A stretch of DNA of 20,372 bases from JBKJML01 sp046596415 (GCA_046596415.1 JBKJML010000174.1:1-20372); one strand, 5' to 3'. Counted from the stretch's first letter, positions 1-8,070 are shown. Program-made: numbers and translations. Notes: generated from the letters alone by a model not told the origin.

Positions 1-245
1 ATACCGAGAGCCAGATCCTCTACAAGGTCGTGCACGGGATGCCGCCCAAGCCGAGCGACGTCATCTCGGCCTCGGACGAAGTCGACACCGTGCTCGCGGT
101 CGCGCTCGCGAAGGTTCCGGCGGATCGATTCGACAGCGCCTCCGAGCTCGCGGACGCCCTCGAGGCTGCCGCGGAGGGCGTGGTGACGCCGGAGCTGCGC
201 GCCCGGGCCGCGCGGATCCTCGCGCGGCACCCGTGGGGCAGCTAG
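1..245 (+). CDS. Serine/threonine protein kinase, C-terminal fragment
   Basis: This is the last 80 codons of a gene that begins outside the window; the first complete codon is at position 3 and the stop is TAG at 243-245. The visible protein matches the end of a bacterial Hanks-type (PknB-like) kinase domain: an ESQILYKVVHG segment, then PKPS, a VDTVLAVALAK helix and the PADRFDSASELADAL segment, which is the usual end of the C-lobe. Nothing follows except about 28 residues, so there is no C-terminal sensor or membrane domain after the kinase. The ATP-binding and catalytic loops are outside the window, so activity cannot be judged. Kinases of this type are abundant in myxobacteria. The next gene starts 10 bp downstream on the same strand and may be co-transcribed. 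Confidence 0.85.
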   Translation, partial: TESQILYKVVHGMPPKPSDVISASDEVDTVLAVALAKVPADRFDSASELADALEAAAEGVVTPELRARAARILARHPWGS

Positions 246-255
246 GCTTGCGCGG

Positions 256-1167
256 GTGGTCGACTCCGTGCGCATCGCCCTCGTCGCCGCCCTCTCCGCC
301 GCGTCCGTCGCCGCGACCGTTCTCCTCGGAAGAGACGCGCGCGCGTACTGCCGCACCACCACGAACACGAAGTTCGTGCCGACCACGACGAAGCCGTGCG
401 ACGACGTGGGCACGAAGCTCTTCTGGTCGGGGCGCTGCACGGGCTTCAGCGTGCAGGAGAACGCGAGCGGCCAGGTCCCCTTGGCGACGGCGCGAGCGCT
501 GGTCGCGGAATCGTTCGCGCAGTGGACGAACGCCGACTGCACCCCGTGCGGCGTCGCGGGCAAGCCGTCCATCGCCGTCTCGGATCTCGGGCCGATCACC
601 TGCGGCAACGTCGAGCACACCCAAGGCGGCACCAACGCGAACATCGTGATTTTCCGCGACGGCGCGTGGCCGCACGAGGGCGCCGCGCTGGCGCTGACGA
701 CGGTCACGTACAAGGTCGACGGCGGCGAGATCTACGACGTCGACGTGGAGGTGCAGAGCAACCCGGCCGAGGTGAAGCTCACGACCGCCGAGACGGTGCC
801 GGCGGGCGAGTACGATCTCCGCTCGATCCTCGTGCACGAGATGGGGCACTTCCTCGGTCTCGCCCACACCGCGCGCGCGAACAGCGATGCGACGATGTAC
901 GAGAGCTACAAGCCCGGCGAGTTCTTCATGCGCTCGCTGTCGCAGGACGACGTGTGCGGCGTGTGCGCGATCTATCCGCCGACGCGCACCGCGACCTGCG
1001 ACGCGACGCCGCGCGGCGGCCTCGGCGACGAGTGCGGCGGCGGCAGCAAGTCGGAGGGGTGCGGCTGCGATCTCGCGGGCGCCGCCAGCGGCTACGGAGC
1101 GCTCCCCGCGGCGCTCGTGGCGCTCGGTTGGTGGTCACGCCGTGCGCGCTCGATCCGGCGACGCTGA
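256..1167 (+). CDS. Secreted matrixin-like zinc metalloprotease with MYXO-CTERM-like tail
   Basis: The protein has 303 residues and starts at a GTG 10 bp after the kinase stop; this start gives a proper signal peptide (residues 1-30, hydrophobic stretch followed by DARAY). Residues 194-204 read HEMGHFLGLAH, the HExxHxxGxxH zinc motif of metzincins, with the Glu as catalytic base. A Met follows at TMY, about 13 residues later, in the place expected for the Met-turn. The C-terminus carries CGC (residues 269-271), a short hydrophobic stretch and an Arg-rich end, the layout of the MYXO-CTERM sorting signal, in which the Cys is thought to be processed and lipidated for surface display. Several Cys pairs suggest disulfides. 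Probable role: an exported or surface-anchored peptidase. Substrate unknown. Confidence 0.82.
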   Translation: MVDSVRIALVAALSAASVAATVLLGRDARAYCRTTTNTKFVPTTTKPCDDVGTKLFWSGRCTGFSVQENASGQVPLATARALVAESFAQWTNADCTPCGVAGKPSIAVSDLGPITCGNVEHTQGGTNANIVIFRDGAWPHEGAALALTTVTYKVDGGEIYDVDVEVQSNPAEVKLTTAETVPAGEYDLRSILVHEMGHFLGLAHTARANSDATMYESYKPGEFFMRSLSQDDVCGVCAIYPPTRTATCDATPRGGLGDECGGGSKSEGCGCDLAGAASGYGALPAALVALGWWSRRARSIRRR

Positions 1168-1481
1168 CGCCTCGGCTCTGCGCCATCGCGCGCGTGCACA
1201 TCCGTCGACGGTGGTGTTCTCGTAGGTGTCGCGGCGCACGTGTGCGTCCGATCGAGAAGAGCGCGTGCTGCTCAACGCTCCACGCCTGAGCGCCGCCCAC
1301 CGCGAGGACGATGTTTCCGACGAACACGCCTCGCCTTCGCATGCGCTCCGGGATTGCTCGACATCGGCACGCTCGCTGCTGAGGGCGGAGACGTCGCGTC
1401 AGGATCGCTCGAAGGCGATCGACGTCGCGATGAACGTCGCCTGTGGGCTCGAGCGCCCTGCGCCTCGAGAGGGGGGGATCC
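1168..1481. other. 314-bp gap without a convincing gene
   Basis: This stretch lies between the matrixin-like gene and the lipoprotein gene. Open frames cross it on both strands, but they are extensions of shadow frames of the neighbours and have no recognisable domain or ribosome site. A short inverted repeat (GATCGC at 1403-1408, GCGATC at 1415-1420) is too short to call. The region presumably holds the promoter of the 1482 gene, but I see no clear -35/-10 pair. Confidence 0.5.
1467..1477 (+). promoter_or_regulatory. Ribosome binding site for the 1482 lipoprotein gene
   Basis: The purine run GAGAGGGGGGG ends 4 nt before the ATG at 1482. It supports this start over the longer open frame beginning at 1443. 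Confidence 0.6.
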
Positions 1482-3242
1482 ATGAAAACGCGCAGCTCCG
1501 TCGTGAGCAGCTTCGTCCTGCTGTTGGGTACCGTCGGTGTCGTCGCGTGCAGCGCGGAGAGGCCCGACTCCGGCCAGACCTCGCAGTCGGTGACGTTCCC
1601 GGACGGAGCGACCAACGACGCCCCCGGCCAGGAGGTCGGCGACGGGTGGATCTCCGGCGAGGCGGGCAGCGGCGACGCAGCCTCCGACAGCGCTCTCGGG
1701 CTGCAGTGTCCGGGGAACCCCGGAACGAACGCGAACGTCGCGGTGAACGCGTTCATCGGCTTCCCCAACCTGCAGATCGACGACGACACCTCGGCGGGCT
1801 CGGTGATCGGCGCCAACGCGAACCTCGTGGTGCCGGAGAACGATCCCGCCGACAACAGCCCGAACTACAGCCCGGCGGCGATCCCGAACGCGACGCGCGA
1901 CTGGGACGACATCGCGGCCGACGCGAACCACCGGCTGCTCGACAACTTCACGGGGAAGGATCCGACGGCGTTCCCCGGAAGCAACTCCTGTGTCGGCGCT
2001 GCGAACAACCCGCCGAAAGACGAGCTCCTGCACGTCGGCCTCGGGAGCAACAGGGACTTCATCTTCCTCAACGTGCTCCGCGCGGCGGGCACGGGGGACA
2101 TGGGGTACGGCATCCTCGTCACGCAAGAGCGGCCGGGCTGCGTGAACAAGCCCGCGGGCGTCGGCGGCGCCTCGTGCAACGGCGAGTTCATGAACTTCGA
2201 TCTGAAGTCTGGCGACGTGCTCATCTGGGGGCACTTCCGCACCGGCTCGGCGAAGCTCCTCGAGGCCTACACGCTGAACACGCCCGCCGTGCGCTCGGCG
2301 AACGACGCGATCGACTTCGCCGGGAAGGTCGGCAGCGCAGACCTGTGGAGCGCGGGCGCGAACGCCGTCGCCGCGGTCGCGATCAACACCGACATCACCT
2401 CGTCGAAGAACTGGGGAACTGCCGGACAGGCATCGACGGTCACCGGCCTCGACGGACAGCCCGCGTTCTCCGATCACATCTTCGCCGAGGGCGCCGTGCG
2501 CACGAACATCTTCGGCAGCGGCACCTGCGGGCGCAACTACTGGGTGACCGTGATCACCAACTCCGAGGGGAACGATCCCGCCAACGGCGACATGAAGGAT
2601 CTGCTCGGGCCGCGGCTCGTCAACTTCGGCAGCATCGACGTGACGGCGCACGTGTTGCCGAGCTGCGACGGCACCGTCGACCTGCAGGCCACCATCGGCG
2701 GAGCCACGGCGGGCTCGCCCCCCTCGTGCACCTGGTACATCGACGGCAACGAGGCCATCACGACCCCGACGTGCGACTACATCCAGGGGTATCCCGTCAC
2801 GCCGGGGGTAGCGCACACGTTCTACGTGGTCGCCAACGACTCGGCGAACACCGGCTGCGTCGTCACGTCGCCGTCGGTGACCGCTACCAGCGCCTCGCCG
2901 ATCGCGATCACCGATCTGCAGCCGATCCAATCGACGAGCTGCGACGCCAACGCTCCGCAGACGGACATCAGCGAGAGCGTGAGCTTCGTGGCGACCGCGA
3001 CCGGTGGCGCCGGAACGCTCTCGTACACCTGGCAGTCGTGCACGCTGGACGCGACGCCTGTCTGCACGGCGATCACGGGATGCTCCGGCGCGACCTGCTC
3101 GTACTCCGCAGCCGCGGCCGACGGCAACTGCATGAAGAAGACCGTGAAGGTCACGGTGGACGACGGCGCCGGGAACTGCCCGCCGCAAAACAGGAGCCTG
3201 GCCTACACCAAGACCACGACCATCGCGACGTCTTCCCCTTGA
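1482..3242 (+). CDS. Large secreted lipoprotein with Ig/PKD-like C-terminal repeats, function unknown
   Basis: I chose the ATG at 1482 because it is preceded by a purine-rich ribosome site (GAGA followed by seven G, 1467-1477) and begins a classic lipoprotein signal: basic MKTR, a hydrophobic core, and a lipobox ending VVAC with Cys23 as the lipidated residue. The frame is open 13 codons further upstream, but those lack signal character. The mature protein (586 residues before processing) is rich in Asn, Thr, Gly and Cys. Residues about 50-375 form an unrecognised region. From about 385 there appear to be two Ig/PKD-like beta-sandwich units, each with paired Cys and Trp (CTWYIDGN; LSYTWQSC) and ending in VTVDDGAGNC. 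It is most likely attached to the outer membrane and may bind a partner or polymer. No catalytic motif is visible. A strong terminator follows 54 bp after the stop. Confidence 0.75.
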   Translation: MKTRSSVVSSFVLLLGTVGVVACSAERPDSGQTSQSVTFPDGATNDAPGQEVGDGWISGEAGSGDAASDSALGLQCPGNPGTNANVAVNAFIGFPNLQIDDDTSAGSVIGANANLVVPENDPADNSPNYSPAAIPNATRDWDDIAADANHRLLDNFTGKDPTAFPGSNSCVGAANNPPKDELLHVGLGSNRDFIFLNVLRAAGTGDMGYGILVTQERPGCVNKPAGVGGASCNGEFMNFDLKSGDVLIWGHFRTGSAKLLEAYTLNTPAVRSANDAIDFAGKVGSADLWSAGANAVAAVAINTDITSSKNWGTAGQASTVTGLDGQPAFSDHIFAEGAVRTNIFGSGTCGRNYWVTVITNSEGNDPANGDMKDLLGPRLVNFGSIDVTAHVLPSCDGTVDLQATIGGATAGSPPSCTWYIDGNEAITTPTCDYIQGYPVTPGVAHTFYVVANDSANTGCVVTSPSVTATSASPIAITDLQPIQSTSCDANAPQTDISESVSFVATATGGAGTLSYTWQSCTLDATPVCTAITGCSGATCSYSAAAADGNCMKKTVKVTVDDGAGNCPPQNRSLAYTKTTTIATSSP

Positions 3243-3296
3243 AGACCGCCGTGAAGACGCTCCATCACGCGTAGCGCCAGAGAGGGAGATGCGAGG

Positions 3297-3337
3297 GGGC
3301 CGTCACCGTGTGACAACGCGGTGACGGCCCTTTCTTT
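3297..3337 (+). terminator. Strong rho-independent terminator
   Basis: A perfect 12-bp inverted repeat (3297-3308 GGGCCGTCACCG and 3319-3330 CGGTGACGGCCC) encloses a 10-nt loop and is followed at once by TTTCTTT. It lies 54 bp after the stop of the 1482-3242 lipoprotein gene and 29 bp before the ATG of the next gene, so it insulates the two. It also argues against starting the next gene at the GTG at 3321, which lies inside the stem. Confidence 0.9.
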
Positions 3338-3365
3338 GTTCGGCATTCGTGGCCATCCGTTGGCC

Positions 3366-4508
3366 ATGTCGACCTTCCACGAATCCCTCCGCGAGAGCAG
3401 GCGCAGGATCGGAGCCCGGATCGCGGTCGCGGTGCGGGACAACCGCGTCGCGCTCGGGTTCGTGCTGGTGTGGCTCGCCGCGAACGCCGCCGTCTTCTCG
3501 GGAGAGCACCGCGGGCTCGAGCTCTTCGAGGTGGTCACCGGGCTCTCCCGGGCGTCCGGTGGCTGGGGGAAGCTGTACCAGCCGTTCACTCAGTTCGTCG
3601 TGTTCGGCGTCGTGGTGTCGATGGTGGCCGCGAACGTCACGCGGAAGCACCGTCCGGAAGCGACCGCGCGCTTCCTCGCGTCCCGCTGCCGCGATCACGT
3701 CGTGATCATCGGACACACCCACCTCGGCGAGCGGATCCGCGACGCGATGCTCGAGACGCGCACGGAGGTCGTGGTCGTCGACGACGACCGCGCGCGCGTC
3801 GAGGAGATCCTCCGCGAGGAGCACCCGCTCGTCCTCGGCGATCCGCGCGACCCGGAGAACCTCGAGGCGGCGGCGATCCGTTACGCAAAGGTGGTGGTGA
3901 TCGCGAGCGACGAGGTCGAGGTGGCGGTGATCGCGGCGCGCGAGGTCCGCGCGCGAAACCCCGATTGCGAGCTGATCGTGCGGTGCCCCGACGAGGACGT
4001 GGGCGACGTGATCGCCCGGACCTATCGCGCGCGCATCGTGTCGACCTCGCGCATCGTCGCCAAGGTGGTGTGCGACGACGCGGCGAAGCGCGGGACGCGA
4101 CGCGCCGTTGTCTTCGGGAAGAACTCGATCGGGCGTCGCGTGGCCGACACGCTCGGCGCGCGCGGCGTGTCGACGACGTTCGTCGACGTCACCGAGGACA
4201 CCCACGCCATCGCCGCGGCCGGCGTCGCCGATGCCGAGCTGATCGTCATCGCGGACGACGACCTCGGGAAGAACCTGATCCGCGTCGATCGCATCCGCGA
4301 CCACGCGCCGAACGCGCGGATCGTGTGTCGCGCGTTCCACGAGGACGCGGCGGAGATCCTCACCCGCGCGCCCTTCAAGTGCACGGTGCTCTCGTCGTCG
4401 CGCCTCGCCCTCGACGCCCTGGTCCGCGAAGGCGCGTTCCGCACGGTCGTTTCGGCGCCCACCCCGACGCGTCTCCCTGGTACGAAGGTGTCACGCGCCC
4501 GCGCCTGA
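3366..4508 (+). CDS. Two-helix membrane protein with tandem RCK/TrkA-N domains (channel-like)
   Basis: The start is the ATG at 3366; the upstream in-frame GTG lies in a terminator stem. The 380-residue protein has a basic N-terminus, a first membrane helix at about 28-45, a linker at 46-73, a second helix at about 74-91, then two Rossmann-type domains. The first begins at residue 110 with VVIIGHTHLG followed by VVVVDDD; the second begins near 247 with VVFGKNSIG followed by TFVDV. This order (2TM, RCK, RCK) resembles potassium channels gated by NAD or ions through RCK domains. The linker lacks a TxGYG-type selectivity filter, and the first dinucleotide loop (G116-H-T-H-L-G121) misses the middle Gly of GxGxxG. 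Conduction of potassium is therefore doubtful. It could be a non-selective channel or a membrane-bound sensor. Confidence is good for domains and low for transport. Confidence 0.75.
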   Translation: MSTFHESLRESRRRIGARIAVAVRDNRVALGFVLVWLAANAAVFSGEHRGLELFEVVTGLSRASGGWGKLYQPFTQFVVFGVVVSMVAANVTRKHRPEATARFLASRCRDHVVIIGHTHLGERIRDAMLETRTEVVVVDDDRARVEEILREEHPLVLGDPRDPENLEAAAIRYAKVVVIASDEVEVAVIAAREVRARNPDCELIVRCPDEDVGDVIARTYRARIVSTSRIVAKVVCDDAAKRGTRRAVVFGKNSIGRRVADTLGARGVSTTFVDVTEDTHAIAAAGVADAELIVIADDDLGKNLIRVDRIRDHAPNARIVCRAFHEDAAEILTRAPFKCTVLSSSRLALDALVREGAFRTVVSAPTPTRLPGTKVSRARA

Positions 4509-4561
4509 ATCCGGTCGATCGGATCGCGACGGAAAGTGCTTCGTGATACTCGAAGCGGTGC

Positions 4562-5908
4562 ATGCGTGAGAGCACCCTCGACGACGCGACGATCCAGAGA
4601 CTCCTCGGCGGCCTCGCCGGCCTTCCGCCTGCGGAGCCAGCGGTGCTCGGGCGGGAGCCGGTCCACGTGCTCTACGGCGGTGCCCATCTCTTCTCGCGCG
4701 ACGCGCCACGGAAGCTCGCGGAGCTGGCTCGGCGCGCGTTCGAGGAGCATGCACCGGACGCGGAGACGCTCGGCGACGCCCTCGAGCTCTCGCCGACCTT
4801 GCGCGCCGACGTGCACGCGCGCATCGCGAGGAAGCTCGCCACCGAGCCGATCGAGGATCTCCGGATCGATTTCGAGGACGGCTATGGCGTGCGCCCCGAC
4901 GACGAAGAGGACGCGGCCGCGACGCACGCCGCCCGCGAGCTCGCCCTCTCGGAAGAGCGTCCCCCCTTCGTCGGGATCCGCATCAAGGCGCTCGACCATC
5001 CGCGTGGCAGCGCACCCCGCGCCATCCGCACCCTCGATCGCTTCCTGACGGCGCTCGCGCAGAACGGAGGACCGCCCTGCTCGTCACCAGCTCGCTTCGT
5101 GGTCACGCTCCCCAAGGTCACGCAGGTCGCGCACGTCGAGACCCTGCACGCGGTGCTCGAGGCGCTCGAGTCCGAGCTCGGCCTCGAGCGCGTGTCGATC
5201 GAGCTGATGGTCGAGCACGTCTCCGCGCTGTTCGACGCGGAAGGGCGCCTGCACCTGCCGCGTCTCGTCGCCGCATCACGCGGACGCTGCGTCGCCGCGC
5301 ACCTCGGGACCTACGACTACACCGCGAGCTGCCACGTCACCGCGACGCAACAGCTGCCCGAGCATCCTTCCGCCGACTTCGCGCGGCAGATCATGCAAGT
5401 CTCCCTCGCCGCGACGACCGTGCGGCTCTCCGACGGGGCGACCACGCGGCTCCCGATCGCGCCGCACCGCGGGAAGGATCTCACCTACGCCGAGCGCGTC
5501 CGCAACCGGACCGTGATCCACCGCGCGTGGCGGCAGCACCACGACGACGTGCGTCGCGCGCTCCGCCTCGGCTTCTATCAAGGGTGGGATCTGCATCCGG
5601 CGCAGCTGATCTCCCGCTACGCGGCGGTCTTCGCGTTCTTCCGCGAAGCGCTCGTCGCATCGACCGTGCGTCTCCGCTCCTTCCTCGACGCTGCGGCGCA
5701 GGCGTCGCGCGTGGGCGATGTCTTCGACGACGCCGCCACGGGGCAGGGGCTCTTGAACTTCTTCCTCCGTGGGCTCGCGTGCGGCGCGATCGACGTGCAC
5801 GAGGTCGAGGCGGTCGGTGTCTCCGTCGACGAGCTCCAGAGCCGTTCGTTCGCCGCCATCGTGCATGGACGCGCGCAGGGGCGCGTGCAAGGGCGCGCGT
5901 CAGCGTGA
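4562..5908 (+). CDS. HpcH/HpaI aldolase / citrate-lyase-beta-like enzyme (DUF6986 type)
   Basis: The 448-residue protein starts at the ATG at 4562, 53 bp after the previous gene. It shows the landmarks of the pyruvate/PEP-binding TIM-barrel aldolase superfamily: RIDFEDGYG near residue 102 (acidic metal/substrate loop), LPKVTQVAHVE near 182, ELMVEH near 220 (metal-binding Glu), AAHLGTYDYTAS near 245 and GWDLHPAQL near 345. Its length and the long insertions fit the DUF6986 group rather than the roughly 250-300-residue classical HpcH or CitE enzymes. The likely chemistry is magnesium-dependent C-C bond cleavage or formation with a 2-oxoacid or CoA thioester. The true substrate is unknown. The C-terminus ends in a low-complexity GRAQGRVQGRA tail, and the last 9 bp overlap the end of the convergent gene on the minus strand. 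Cytoplasmic, with no signal peptide. Confidence 0.75.
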   Translation: MRESTLDDATIQRLLGGLAGLPPAEPAVLGREPVHVLYGGAHLFSRDAPRKLAELARRAFEEHAPDAETLGDALELSPTLRADVHARIARKLATEPIEDLRIDFEDGYGVRPDDEEDAAATHAARELALSEERPPFVGIRIKALDHPRGSAPRAIRTLDRFLTALAQNGGPPCSSPARFVVTLPKVTQVAHVETLHAVLEALESELGLERVSIELMVEHVSALFDAEGRLHLPRLVAASRGRCVAAHLGTYDYTASCHVTATQQLPEHPSADFARQIMQVSLAATTVRLSDGATTRLPIAPHRGKDLTYAERVRNRTVIHRAWRQHHDDVRRALRLGFYQGWDLHPAQLISRYAAVFAFFREALVASTVRLRSFLDAAAQASRVGDVFDDAATGQGLLNFFLRGLACGAIDVHEVEAVGVSVDELQSRSFAAIVHGRAQGRVQGRASA

Positions 5909-6697
5909 CCAACCGATCTCGCCCGCGGTGAACGCGTTGACGCGCAGCTCCTCGAGGCTCTCGGGCTCCTTCTCGCCGCCGGTAGGGAGCGGTCGTCCAC
6001 GCGTCATCAGCTCGACCTTCGTTTGCACCTTGCGGTCGGGGTCGGCGAGCCCCGTCGGCGAGAGCACGCGACCGGTCTCGTCGTATTTGTCGACGGCGCC
6101 GAGGGTGTGGAACAGCTCGTGCGCGCTCACGAAGAGGGCGAAGTCGACCATGTCCAGCGCGAGCTCGACCTCGATGGTCCCTACCGCACCGCCTTGCTCG
6201 GACGCGCCCTCGATGAACCGCTGCCGATCGTTCTGCGGCGCGCGCACGATGAGGTACACGCGGGAGTCGTAGGCACCGCCGTCGATCTTCCCCCACGCGT
6301 CGATCTGCCGCACCCATCGCCACTTCTTCCAGGTGAAGCTCGCGAGATCGGCGAGCCCGTCACCCGGATCGTTCGGGGCCGCCTCGAGCGCGTCGACCGG
6401 GCCGTGGACGACGATCGCGAACGGCTTGCTCGGCGTGTCACGGTAGCGATGGAGCTCGCGGGCGAGCGTGTCCTCGAGCGCCCATGCGCGCGCGTGGAGC
6501 GCTCTGAGCGCGCCCTCGTCGACCGGTCCGAGCCGCACGACGATGATCGCGACGTTCAGCGTGCGCTTCCACTCGTTGCGCGCGCGACGAGCTCGGATGT
6601 TCGACACCGCCCAGAGAACGACGACGAAGAGGATCGAGAGCAGGATTCCGACGCGGACGCGGAAGAAACGTCGCTTCCGATCGTCGCGCTCCTGCAC
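5900..6697 (-). CDS. Membrane-anchored putative metzincin protease (HExxHxxGxxD)
   Basis: The proposed start is a GTG at 6697, 10 nt after the stop of the upstream Eis-like gene. The frame stays open to an ATG at 6781, but that start would lie inside the upstream gene and add an unconvincing Arg/Cys-rich leader. The start is uncertain. The protein (265 residues) has a charged N-terminus and one signal-anchor helix (about 14-33), placing the rest outside the cytoplasmic membrane. Residues 193-203 read HELFHTLGAVD, matching HExxHxxGxxD, the metzincin variant with Asp as third zinc ligand known from snapalysin. Met231 (ELMTRG) is a candidate Met-turn. The region between the anchor and the motif is not recognisable. 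It lies in a probable operon with the acetyltransferase. The 3' end overlaps the convergent aldolase gene by 9 bp. Protease activity is inferred from the motif only. Confidence 0.68.
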   Translation of the reverse strand: MQERDDRKRRFFRVRVGILLSILFVVVLWAVSNIRARRARNEWKRTLNVAIIVVRLGPVDEGALRALHARAWALEDTLARELHRYRDTPSKPFAIVVHGPVDALEAAPNDPGDGLADLASFTWKKWRWVRQIDAWGKIDGGAYDSRVYLIVRAPQNDRQRFIEGASEQGGAVGTIEVELALDMVDFALFVSAHELFHTLGAVDKYDETGRVLSPTGLADPDRKVQTKVELMTRGRPLPTGGEKEPESLEELRVNAFTAGEIGWSR

Positions 6698-6707
6698 CTC
6701 GTCCAGC

Positions 6708-7934
6708 CTAGAACATGTCGCGCATCGACGGCGTCGGACCTGCGAAGAGGGCATCGGCGTGCGCGAGCGTTTCGTCGCCACCTTCGAGGAGGCCGGCGGT
6801 GCGCAGCGTCCGCGCCGGTAGATAGCCGGAGTAGAGCGCAGCGAGCCCGCGGATCGTGGCCTTCATGTGCAGGGCTTTCGCCACCGCGCCCTCGCCGCCC
6901 GAGCGCGCCGAGCGACGCACCGTGGCCGTGCCGCTCTCCACGCGGAGCTCGAACGTTCCGTGGTTCTCCGGGATCAAGTCGTCCTCGACCTCGATCGTCA
7001 ACGACGCACTCACCGGCTTCGGGTAGCCACGCGCGGCGAGCGCGCGCTCCACGTCGACGATGCGCAGCATCCAGTGATCGAGATCCGCGATGGCGTGATG
7101 GCGCTCCGGGAGGAGCAAGCTGAAGACGTCGGGGACTCCCCCGCTCCATCGAACGACGTTCGCGAGCGAGCGGTAGTCGGACAGGATCTGCAGGATGCGC
7201 TCGGCAGCGCGCCTCGTCACCGCGACCAGATCGCTGACGACGACCTCCGTCTGGATGTGCCCTCCGTCGACCGTGCGATGGGCCGCGACGACGTACCCTT
7301 CCAGCCGCTCCTGCGAGCGGACGGCGATCGCCTGCGGCACGAGCTTCCGCGGTCGGAACACGCGGCTCCAGACGTAGGGCCCGCGATCGAGGAAGCCGGT
7401 CTGCGTCGCTGCGTACTCGGCGTAGAGTGCGCGGACCTCCGGATCGTCCTCGCGCTCGATCGTCGAGACCCGGAGCTTCGAGATGTGCAGCGCCGCGTCG
7501 CGGCCGCCCGAGGGGATGCAGCGTACCGGATCGATGCGCACCTCGCGTCGGACGCCCGCGCGCTCGTACCCGGCCCGCCGGTAGAGCGGCACGGTCGCGG
7601 GATAGAGCGTCGAGAGCGCGACGCCCGCGGCGTGCTGCTCGCGGATGAGCGCCCGCATCATCTCGGTCGCCGCCCCCGAGCCGCGCGCGTCCGGAGCGAT
7701 CCCGACGCCGGCGACGCCCATGGTCGAGACCGACCGGCCGCCGAAGTACTGGCCCATGGGCACGACGAGGAGCCCGCCGACCACGCGGCCATCCTTGCGG
7801 ATCGCCCGGATGTTCGGGTGCCCGGCGCGGAGGAACCAGTCCGCGGCGTCCTCGACCGGAAAGGCGAACGCGTGCCCGAGGATCGGCGCCAGGGCCGCGC
7901 GTGCGACGTCGTCGGCGATGTCGTAGTCGACCAT
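6708..7934 (-). CDS. Eis-like GNAT N-acetyltransferase with SCP2-like C-terminal domain
   Basis: The protein is 408 residues from the ATG at 7934. An upstream in-frame GTG at 7982 is possible, but the shorter form matches the roughly 400-residue Eis family. The first GNAT domain has the acetyl-CoA loop VGIAPDARGSGAAT (about 77-90) and the LYRRAGYERAG segment with Tyr123, which corresponds to the catalytic Tyr in GRFGYG of mycobacterial Eis. A second GNAT-like domain follows, then a sterol-carrier-like domain with LRIVDVERALAARGYP. The protein ends in SMRDMF; in Eis the carboxylate of the terminal Phe takes part in catalysis, so the ending Phe is meaningful. Known Eis proteins acetylate amines on aminoglycosides and peptides. 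The substrate here is unknown, and resistance is not implied. The downstream metalloprotease starts 10 nt after its stop, which suggests co-expression. Confidence 0.85.
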   Translation of the reverse strand: MVDYDIADDVARAALAPILGHAFAFPVEDAADWFLRAGHPNIRAIRKDGRVVGGLLVVPMGQYFGGRSVSTMGVAGVGIAPDARGSGAATEMMRALIREQHAAGVALSTLYPATVPLYRRAGYERAGVRREVRIDPVRCIPSGGRDAALHISKLRVSTIEREDDPEVRALYAEYAATQTGFLDRGPYVWSRVFRPRKLVPQAIAVRSQERLEGYVVAAHRTVDGGHIQTEVVVSDLVAVTRRAAERILQILSDYRSLANVVRWSGGVPDVFSLLLPERHHAIADLDHWMLRIVDVERALAARGYPKPVSASLTIEVEDDLIPENHGTFELRVESGTATVRRSARSGGEGAVAKALHMKATIRGLAALYSGYLPARTLRTAGLLEGGDETLAHADALFAGPTPSMRDMF

Positions 7935-8070
7935 TCCGAGGGGGTGCGCGATCCGTCTCGGCGGCGCAATCACCGCCCTCACGGAACCGGCGGTCCCCCG
8001 AGCGTCCTACGAGGCAGGCGACAGGACACCCACATCGCGCAGGCGAAGTGTTCGTGACACAGTCTGCCGG
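7935..8070. promoter_or_regulatory. Divergent intergenic region with probable promoters for both sides
   Basis: These 136 bp separate the minus-strand Eis-like gene (start 7934) from the plus-strand lipoprotein gene (start 8071), so promoters for both must lie here or overlap the gene starts. If the alternative GTG at 7982 is used, the gap is only 88 bp. I see no sigma-70-like boxes that I would defend. Confidence 0.45.

Noticed and set aside
1403..1420. Inverted repeat GATCGC/GCGATC in the 314-bp gap
   Set aside because: Six base pairs are expected by chance in DNA this rich in GATCGC-like words, and no T-run or operator context is present.
926..1855. Minus-strand open frame of 309 codons that would fill the 1168-1481 gap
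   Set aside because: It overlaps two well-supported plus-strand genes, has no recognisable domain and reads as shadow sequence on both flanks.
1226..3274. Long plus-strand frame (682 codons) over the lipoprotein gene, and a 638-codon minus-strand frame over the same area
   Set aside because: Both are Arg-rich shadow translations. The 1482-3242 frame has a ribosome site, lipoprotein signal and normal composition.
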